A stretch of DNA of 57,500 nucleotides from Symbiodinium natans (Eukaryota; Sar; Dinophyceae; Suessiales; Symbiodiniaceae), in the NCBI GenBank assembly GCA_905221605.1, contig CAJNDS010001469.1, positions 505,001-562,500 on the forward strand, given 5' to 3'. How positions within the stretch are numbered: the first letter of the stretch is position 1; every line of letters begins with the position of its first letter. The notes under the pieces were generated by a model, which searched no databases, was not told the DNA's origin, and saw nothing but the letters and a program-made list of their open reading frames with translations. Positions 50,857-57,500 of this stretch are shown here, piece after piece. The translations under genes and the position numbers were made by a program.

Positions 50857-51327
50857 ATATATCAAAGCATATTCCTTAGTCAAGGGGTACGCGTGAGGAG
50901 TTTCGCACCGGCAAGCCTGGAGCATGCTCGAATGCCTGCCAGTACCTGGGCAGGGTTTAGGGTTTAGGGTTCAGGGTTTAGGGTTTAGGGTTTAGGGTCG
51001 GAGATTTTCCAGCCCTCTCGCTTTGAATGGCCTACGGGTTGAGGCTTCGAGTTTCAGAATTTCAGAAGCCAAAGATGAGAAGTTCAGCGGCATGTGAGTG
51101 CCTAGTCTGCAGGAACATCGTCCCCACGCTTGCAAAAGTTATTTACGGAACTACCCCGGCTATGTTGCGGCTAGCCTCGGCCTATAGGCAGAGGCTAGCT
51201 TTATTAAGTCTGGCCCTCTAGTACGGTCTTCATCTACGTAGTATGTTCCCTTTCTTCCTTGTAGCGGTTCCTATATTCTCCCAAATTTAAAACCTTGAAA
51301 CCCTAAACCCTCAACTCTAAGCCATTC

Positions 51328-51523
51328 CCAGACCCCTTGGCCCCAAATAGTAGCCCATACTACTCTTGGGTCATTCTTAGGAACCCTTAAAGGGATCCCT
51401 AAACCCTAAACCCTAAACCCTAAACCCTAAACCCTAAACCCTAAACCCTAAACCCTAAACCCTAAACCCTAAACCCTAAACCCTAAACCCTACCTTTTTG
51501 GGATCCTCCCAGTGGTTCCTGGG
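51328..51523. mobile_element. Family-J MITE interrupted by a telomeric array
   Basis: CCAGACCCCTTGGCCCCAAATA ... GGAACCCTTAAAGGGATC, then about 13 CCCTAAA units (51398-51492), then CTACCTTTTTGGGATCCTCCCAG. In the copy at 28104 the two broken ends are contiguous (GGGATCTACTTTTTGGATCC). Confidence 0.8.
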
Positions 51524-51599
51524 CTGAGGACGATCTTTCCGACCATGTCTTCCCTGTGGAAGGGCTGGCCCACTGCTACCTGGCTTACACGTTATCAGG

Positions 51600-52090
51600 G
51601 GTGTAGGGTTTAGGGTTTAGGGTTTAGGGTTTAGGGTTTAGGGTTTAGGGTTTAGGAGTTTAGGGTTATAGATACATATATAGATATAGAGTCCTATTAC
51701 AAATAAAGGTAAACTTTTTGGGGGCTAGGGTATTCAGCCTACGGACCAGCTTACCTGAGTAGCTGAGTAGGTAACCTTAACCTTTTAGAGGTATATCCCT
51801 AAATCCTAAACCCTAAACCCTAAACCCTAAACCCTAAACCCTAAACCCTAAACCCTAAACCCTAAGCCAATCCTACCAGAATTGAAAGGTTGACCTTTTG
51901 TGGGGTACGCGGCAACTACGTGACTTGGAGGTTCATGATGCGTATATTCCTTTTCTGACTACACTCAGAGCCCACTTGTATAAGCCCCTTTAGGGTGTAG
52001 GGTTTAGGGTTTAGGGTTTCTAACGTGGTGATTATTAGGTTGCACAGCCCAGCTGTAATTTAGGCTACTGGTAGTAGGTACCATGAACGG
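51600..52090. other. Telomeric arrays and an interrupted family-D MITE
   Basis: TTTAGGG units at 51603-51655, CCCTAAA units at 51797-51868, and a family-D element (51922-52089) with TTTAGGG units inserted near 51990-52018. Confidence 0.6.
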
Positions 52091-52323
52091 GTTTAGGGCT
52101 TCCGGCCTAGGATGGTTTTGGTCTGAAGTCACTGCTGTTGCGAGACGCGCATTTTAAGAATGAGGCGTGAGGGAGTGAGTGAGACGCGCATCTTCCGTAG
52201 CTGGCACCAGTCCGAGTGCAGCCGGAGCTTCGGTTTCAACAGGGCCTATTCGGGATGATCGTCCGGTATTTTACTTGGGGCGGTTGGACCTTCGGGTTCG
52301 CAGAGGCTGAGTAGCTTCCGCAG

Positions 52324-52437
52324 CGCGGGTTACTCTGCAACGGATCTACCCTGATGAAGCACTGAGGCGCAAATGCTTCGAGCTCCTTATGGCTACAGGC
52401 CCGGCGGATGATCACTGGAGAGACACAAAGCCCCGGG
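52324..52437 (+). other. Candidate exon, unknown protein
   Basis: After TTCCGCAG and before GTTTAGGG it reads RVTLQRIYPDEALRRKCFEL, LMATGPADDHWRDTKPR. It has one of the best coding-like compositions in the right half and plausible AG and GT borders, but no family is recognised. Confidence 0.4.
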
Positions 52438-52579
52438 GTTTAGGGTCGCGGGCTCCTTTTCAAAGCATGTTTATGAGAGAGTATGCGTACTGAAAGAATT
52501 TCATTTTGCTTGATGATCAGGATTACTATGTTGTGTTTTGGTCATTCCAATTTGATTTTATTGTTTGTTTTGTTTGCTT

Positions 52580-53126
52580 TGTTTTGTTTTGTGTGTGTGT
52601 GTGTGTTTTTTAACACGCCTTAGTAGTCGCAGGGTTTAGGTGGAGCAAAAAGGTTTTGGGCTTAGGCTTAGGGAGGGCCATATTTCCCGTAACTGGGGAC
52701 GATGATGGTGCTATTCCTGGAATACGATCGAAGTTCCTGTAGGGAAGCCTTGTGATGCTAAAAGTAGAGTTTGGATGTTGCGTTTTGGAACATAGAGATA
52801 GAGATGGCAGACCGCCAGGATCGACGTGCCACCGGCTGCTCAGGGGCACATCTTCTTCGAGAAGTTTATCAGCATGGCCGCTGACTCAGGAGGAACGGTT
52901 TGCCATCATGGCTCCTGTGCCCTTTGGCACAGCTTTTCAGGTTTAGGGTGGTTTAGGGTTTAGGGTTTAGGGTTTAGGGTTTATAGGGTTTAGGGAATAC
53001 CAGCAGTTGAACCTCTTGGCGACGGGATGGTGCCGACAGAGTGCCTCAAAGCTGGGACTTGGGTTTTGCAACCGTCCCGTGAAAGCGCCTGCCACTTTTC
53101 ATTCCGCAATGTTGATTTCCCTGCGT
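52580..53126. other. Microsatellite and a short open frame
   Basis: (TG)n at 52590-52605. An open plus-strand frame (52752-52946) ends SLSAWPLTQEERFAIMAPVP, FGTAFQV and a stop at the edge of TTTAGGG units. Unassigned. Confidence 0.3.
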
Positions 53127-53279
53127 ACCCTAAGGGTCCATGTACCTAAACAGAGAGTACTTGGGCTTTAAAGTACTTCCTATATAAGGTCTTTGGGGCC
53201 TAAGCATAATATAATCATAAGGTACATGGACACTTAAGGGTAGACACGACAAGACCACGCACCCCAAAATGGCTTTCCC

Positions 53280-53800
53280 ACGATTCCCCCAAACTAGCCC
53301 ACAGACGTACATACATACCGACAGACACACACGCACACACACCGCGACACACATTAACGCGTACACACATACACACACACATACCTACATACGTACATAC
53401 ATACACACGTACACTGACCTACACACACATACATATATGTACATACAACATCTATTTGGTTTGTACATGCATGCGCATAGAGGCACATAGACATGGATAC
53501 TTGCGACATATATATATATACATAGAGATATATAAAAAATATATACACATATGCAAGCAATCCGAAGCCCTCTAGCTCCCGATGAGGTGAAAGTGGCATT
53601 GATGGAGGCCATCGCTGGGTTGGCACCGGGTCACTATATTCTGTATTGTTATTATTATTATTATTGTTATTGTTATTGTTATGCTAGATTAGCCTTGTAC
53701 CTTAGTAAGCAAGTAAACATTTCCAATAATGAAGCTGCTCTTTTTTTGTGTAAGGGTAGCAAACTGACGATAGGCGCCAGATGGCGCTAGGTAACCCTCA
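53280..53800. repeat. Microsatellite block (ACAC, ACAT, TTA/TTG)
   Basis: (ACAC/ACAT)n from about 53310 to 53445, (TA)n at 53510-53522, (TTA)n/(TTG)n at 53647-53680. Cys/Tyr-rich open frames here are compositional. A short stretch 53563-53630 (LAPDEVKVALMEAIAGLAPG) looks coding but is unassigned. Confidence 0.6.
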
Positions 53801-54185
53801 ATACCACTGCCGAGTCAAGGCTTAACATTTGGACTTTCACAGATTTAGGTGGAAGCTTTGGGTTTATTTGGGCGGGTTTGCAGGAAAGGTTCCGTGCAAG
53901 CTTAGTGCAAAATTCAAGAAAAGGAGCGCGGATCTGGATCTTAGCCAGCGCCAGTGCAAATCGTAAGCATTCCGTGCCATAAATCTGGCCTTCCGGCGCA
54001 TGTCATATACGTAGGGGTCGGAATAGTTTTGAATAGTATTCCCTTATGGTCCCTTTAGAATTCTACTACAATAACCCCCAAAGCCTATTCTAATTCTTAA
54101 GGCCCCTACATTAAACCCTTAAACTGGCAAACGTTGACGACACCAGCTGCAACACCTTGAGGTGAAGAACATAGCTTTCATCACG
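53801..54185. other. Unannotated unique sequence
   Basis: No recognised gene or element apart from a short AT-rich inverted repeat near 54020-54115. Confidence 0.3.
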
Positions 54186-54188
54186 TTG

Positions 54189-54340
54189 GGGTTTAGGGTT
54201 TAGGGTTTAGGGTTTAGGGTTTAGGGTTTAGGGTTAGGGTTTAGGGTTTAGGGTTTAGGGTTTAGGGTTTAGGGTTTAGGGTTTAGGGTTTAGGGTTTAG
54301 GGTTTAGGGTTTGGGGTTTGGGGTTTGGGGTTTGGGGTTT
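54189..54340 (+). repeat. Telomeric array (TTTAGGG)n passing into (TTTGGGG)n
   Basis: About 17 TTTAGGG units followed by four TTTGGGG units and then a family-B MITE. A reverse array with CCCCAAA units occurs at 54670-54727, another CCCTAAA array at 54885-54965. Confidence 0.88.
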
Positions 54341-54993
54341 CAAGGGTCCATGTACCTATATAGTATGTGCTTGGGGCTTTACGGGACAGAGGCTTTTGGG
54401 GGCCCCAGTATATACTATGTAGACACATGAGCCCTTAGGGTGAAGTCCTGAGGTCAGTAGAACACGACCTTATACTCACGTTTTTTGCAGACTAGCCAAA
54501 TAACAGAACAACGTATTAGGATAATATGATACAACAAATATATACTAGTCTGATCACAGGGTAGCATTGCAACATATAAAGAACATATTAATATGACCAT
54601 TATCAAATAACATACTACTAGTTTGGTATAACGTAATTATAATGTAATGATGTGGTTATATATGACGATAATCCCAAACCCTAAACCCTAAACCCCAAAC
54701 CCCAAACCCCAAACCCCAAACCCCAAACCGCGAGGACCCAGAGTAGGCCCTTGTTCCGTGACTGTAGGGTTTAGGTTGCCTAATAAGCCCATCTAATCCA
54801 AAAAGGGCGCCCTTTCTACCCTAAAACCCTAAACCCGCATGTGCCTCGCCCGGCTTGTCCGAGTGTGAGCGCTTAAACCCTCCCTAAACCCTAAACCCTA
54901 AACCCTAAACCCTAAACCCTAAACCCTAAACCCTAAACCCTAAACCCTAAACCCTAAACCCTAAACAAGCAATAAGCCTTAGCAGATTCGGGT

Positions 54994-55305
54994 GGATCCC
55001 TGTCTTGGGGAAGCAGCCGTTGCAGGAAGCATCGGCGCAGGAGGTCATCTTTGCCAGCGATCCGCAGGTGCCTTGCCTAGCCCTTGATGGTTTGGGGTTT
55101 GGGGGTTGGGGTTTTTTGAACCCCAAGAAACGCCCAAGGGTTTAGGGTGCAAGGTTTACGGTTTCATATTCTTTGTTCAAGGGTTTTAACGGTTGCTCTG
55201 AGGCATGCCCGCTGTGGCCCAGGTCAAGCTCGACTTGCTCCGGGGGGGCGCGCGCCTGCGGCGCGCCACACAGCAAGGTGCCGGAGACGGCAACTTTCTC
55301 GTAGG
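54994..55305 (+). other. Two candidate exons, unknown protein
   Basis: 55002-55090 reads VLGKQPLQEASAQEVIFASD, PQVPCLALDG; 55204-55300 reads MPAVAQVKLDLLRGGARLRR, ATQQGAGDGNFLV. Codon choice is GC3-rich, as in nitrate reductase. No family recognised. Confidence 0.4.
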
Positions 55306-55603
55306 GTTTAGGGCTTAGGCTTTAGGGTTTAGGCTTTACGGTTTATTTATAGGCCTTAGGGCTTAGGGTTTAGGGTCCAGGGTTTTGGGGTCGGACGAAT
55401 TTACTAATAGTATCCCCTTATAGGGTCCCTCTATTAATAATTGTACTATAAAAACCCCAAAACCCTGTTCTAATTCTTCAGGCCCCGATACTAGAGTCTC
55501 CGTGTGAACTTCGTTTTCTTCTTGTTTGTGCACACGCCCCCCCCCCCCCCCCCCCCCCCCCGCCCGCCCCCCAGGGGGTGTATGAGGACGTATCCTTCCT
55601 ATC

Positions 55604-55697
55604 TTGATAGCCCGGTGGCACTTTTTTTTTTTTGATTCAAGGTTCCTTGTAGCAGTAACCAACCCCCCAAATAAGTTACGTTTCTGGGGCTCGGGTC
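55604..55697 (+). mobile_element. Family-G introner-like element
   Basis: CTTGATAGCCCGGTGGCACT ... GGGGCTCGGGTCAAG; core GGTTCCTTGTAGCAG and CCAACCCCCCAAATAAG. The TIRs are more diverged than in the 29760 copy and no clear target duplication is seen. Confidence 0.6.
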
Positions 55698-55753
55698 AAG
55701 AAAAAGAAGGGTCTGAGAAGATCCGCTGAAAGGCATCACAAGTTTTGAGCCCT

Positions 55754-56005
55754 TAGGGTTTAGGGTTTAGGGTTTAGGGTTTAGGGTTTAGGGTTTAGGG
55801 TTTAGGGTTTAGGGTTTAGGGTTTAGGGTTTAGGGTTTAGGGTTTAGGGTGGCGAAGTCTCTTGGACAAGGGTTTAGGCCAGGCTCTGCCCAGTCTGCAA
55901 ATGCCGGGGTTTCAGGATGCCTGGCAAACTTCGCCGCTGAAGTTCAGGGTTTAGGGTTTAGGGTTTAGGGTTTAGGGTTTAGGGTTTAGGGTTTAGGGTT
56001 TAGGG
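55754..56005 (+). repeat. Two telomeric arrays around a candidate exon
   Basis: TTTAGGG at 55755-55848 (about 13 units) and 55947-56005 (about 8 units). Between them 55880-55945 reads GSAQSANAGVSGCLANFAAE. Confidence 0.85.
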
Positions 56006-56073
56006 TGGCTGGCTGCAAGGTTTTACGATTGCTAGCTGAGGCTTATATTATTCCCGGAGCCCCCTGAACCCTT

Positions 56074-56383
56074 CCGAAATGGCCCCACATGCGCGGGACA
56101 GTCCAGTTTGGGCTGAACAATTCTCCCTTGTTTGCCACATGTCGACAGATGGGTGCATCTTCGTCCTTTTTGGATTGCCTTTCCTAACTTCTTCCTGCTG
56201 CCTTTGAGAACCAAAACCCCAAACCCCAAACCCGAAACCCCAAACCCCAAACCCCAAACCCCAAACCCCAAACCCCAAACCCCAAACCCCAAACCCGAAG
56301 CAGAATCCTGGCACTGGGGTCCAGGCTTAGATGCTCTTGCAACCGAGCTCGAGTTCTTCACGCAGGCGCGATTTGTCTTGGCT
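56074..56383 (+). other. Candidate coding segments, unknown protein
   Basis: 56077-56205 reads APHARDSPVWAEQFSLVCHM, STDGCIFVLFGLPFLTSSCC, stop; 56294-56383 reads EAESWHWGPGLDALATELEF, FTQARFVLAI and meets the right half of a family-F MITE. Between them is a CCCCAAA/CCCGAAA array (56213-56298), whose frames give spurious repeat proteins. Confidence 0.35.
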
Positions 56384-56821
56384 ATTAAGGACTGTTAGTA
56401 TAAAGGGGGTTTAGGGTTTAGGGTTTAGGGTTTCATCCCAAATCATACATCTAGAGCATCATTGTTGTACTTATCACTGGAGGCGTGGCGCAAGCCCCTC
56501 CCGGCATCGGGGAAATCCCCTGAGCCCTAAACCCTAAACCCTAAACCCTAAGCCCTAGTAGTCTTAGTAGTACTAGGTAGGCCCTTGGGACATTTCAGAT
56601 TTTCCCTTGTCGGATGTAGGAGGCTCATATTCAGAAATATGTTTAAGGGTGGCTTTCAGGGCCATCCATGAGTAGCAATTGCGGGAATCAGTGTAACGGT
56701 GCAAGACTAGTATTCTTAGTAGCAGTAGGTGTCGTCGTCGTAATAGTAGTAGCAGCAGTAGCAGTACCAGAAGCAGTAGTACTTAGCTTGTGCTGCAAGA
56801 GTGATCGTAATACTACTGCTT

Positions 56822-57460
56822 ATGCTGTTTATGGCCCTAAACCCTAAACCCTAAACCCTAAACCCTAAACCCTAAACCCTAAACCCTAAAGGAGCTGGAA
56901 AAGAAGACTTTCCTTCCAGTCCCGTCGGCTCCTTGCTGCAAGCTGCGTTCATGGTGGGGGGCCGAGGGTTTCTGTTTGGGCTTTGGGCTAACCCCTAAAC
57001 CCTAAACCCTAAACCCCAAACCCTAAACCCTAAACCCTCAACCGCGGGCTTCGGTTTGAGGTTTAGGGTTTGTGTCTAGGCTTGGGTGCATCGTTTTTTT
57101 GTCAGGTGATACCTTAAGCCCCGCACCCTAAACCCAAAATCTCCCCGGGTCCCCTCTTTGCATACCCTAGACGTCTAAGGCTCTGTGTTACTTCAGTTAT
57201 AAAAGGCGTTCAAGAAAGGGAACAGCAAACCCTTAACTAGGGCAGACCCGAAGAGCCCAATACCCTTTTTTTCAGGAATATTCCTTAAGTCATGTTAAGC
57301 ATCCCTCTATAATTTAAGGCATGTTCCTTAATCAAGGGGTATTGGGCTCTCTGGGGATGTTTAAGCATATCATGGCGCCCTCTCGTTGGCATGCCAGGGA
57401 TGCGGATCCGCCCCCAGTGTTACAGGAGGGAAGAACATCACTACCGATTTCGTCCCCAGA
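56822..57460. other. Right edge: telomeric runs, candidate exons, family-A MITE
   Basis: (CCCTAAA)n at 56834-56889, a coding-like stretch at 56890-56970 (ELEKKTFLPVPSAPCCKLRS), further CCCTAAA units at 56993-57040, family A at 57247-57355, and an open stretch at 57374-57456 (MAPSRWHARDADPPPVLQEG). Another family-A copy runs off the window end. Confidence 0.4.
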
Positions 57461-57500
57461 CAGCCCCTAAAGCCCCTTAAATAAGGAAGATACCTTAGAT

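Noticed and set aside
53130-53626. Cys/Val/Tyr-rich open frames
   Set aside because: They derive from ACAC/ACAT microsatellites read in several frames.
56032-56361. 109- and 88-codon repeat-protein frames (GLGFGVWG type)
   Set aside because: They read the CCCCAAA array at 56213-56298; only the flanking unique parts look coding, on the plus strand.

Overview
The window looks like nuclear DNA of a dinoflagellate, most likely of the Suessiales/Symbiodiniaceae type. The evidence is: GC-rich codons; introns that fit the reading frame only with GT-AG, GC-AG and GA-AG borders, nearly always followed by G; a degenerate dinoflagellate spliced-leader relic in a 5' UTR; tandem near-identical gene copies; and TTTAGGG-type telomeric arrays scattered in both orientations. 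Species cannot be named from sequence alone. No rRNA, tRNA or CRISPR array was seen.

Region 1 (about 1-18.2 kb) holds three head-to-tail, apparently intact assimilatory nitrate reductase genes. Each has nine exons totalling 2,781 nt (926 codons plus stop). All three copies share the eight introns. The predicted enzyme carries Mo-cofactor, dimerisation, cytochrome b5, FAD and NADH domains. The gene modules are separated by a 0.75 kb spacer module S; a third copy of S lies alone at about 22.86-23.62 kb. This lets the breakpoints of the array be read.

Region 2 (about 18.2-57.5 kb) is a mosaic of telomeric-repeat arrays, several families of short inverted-repeat (MITE-like) elements, microsatellites, homopolymers and short coding-like stretches. 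Two gene pieces there are recognisable: a J-domain (DnaJ-like) gene split over at least three exons, and a RING-H2 finger split over two exons. A small two-helix membrane protein gene is interrupted by one introner. Many other short open stretches are listed as unproven candidate exons.

The main biological story is intron gain. Several nitrate reductase introns, and one in the membrane-protein gene, are short elements with terminal inverted repeats. Each is flanked by a 4-6 bp target duplication; the left copy supplies the G[T/C/A] donor and the element's own end supplies the AG acceptor. Other elements, and some telomeric arrays, sit inside open frames or inside MITEs, so the same locus shows several stages of insertion.
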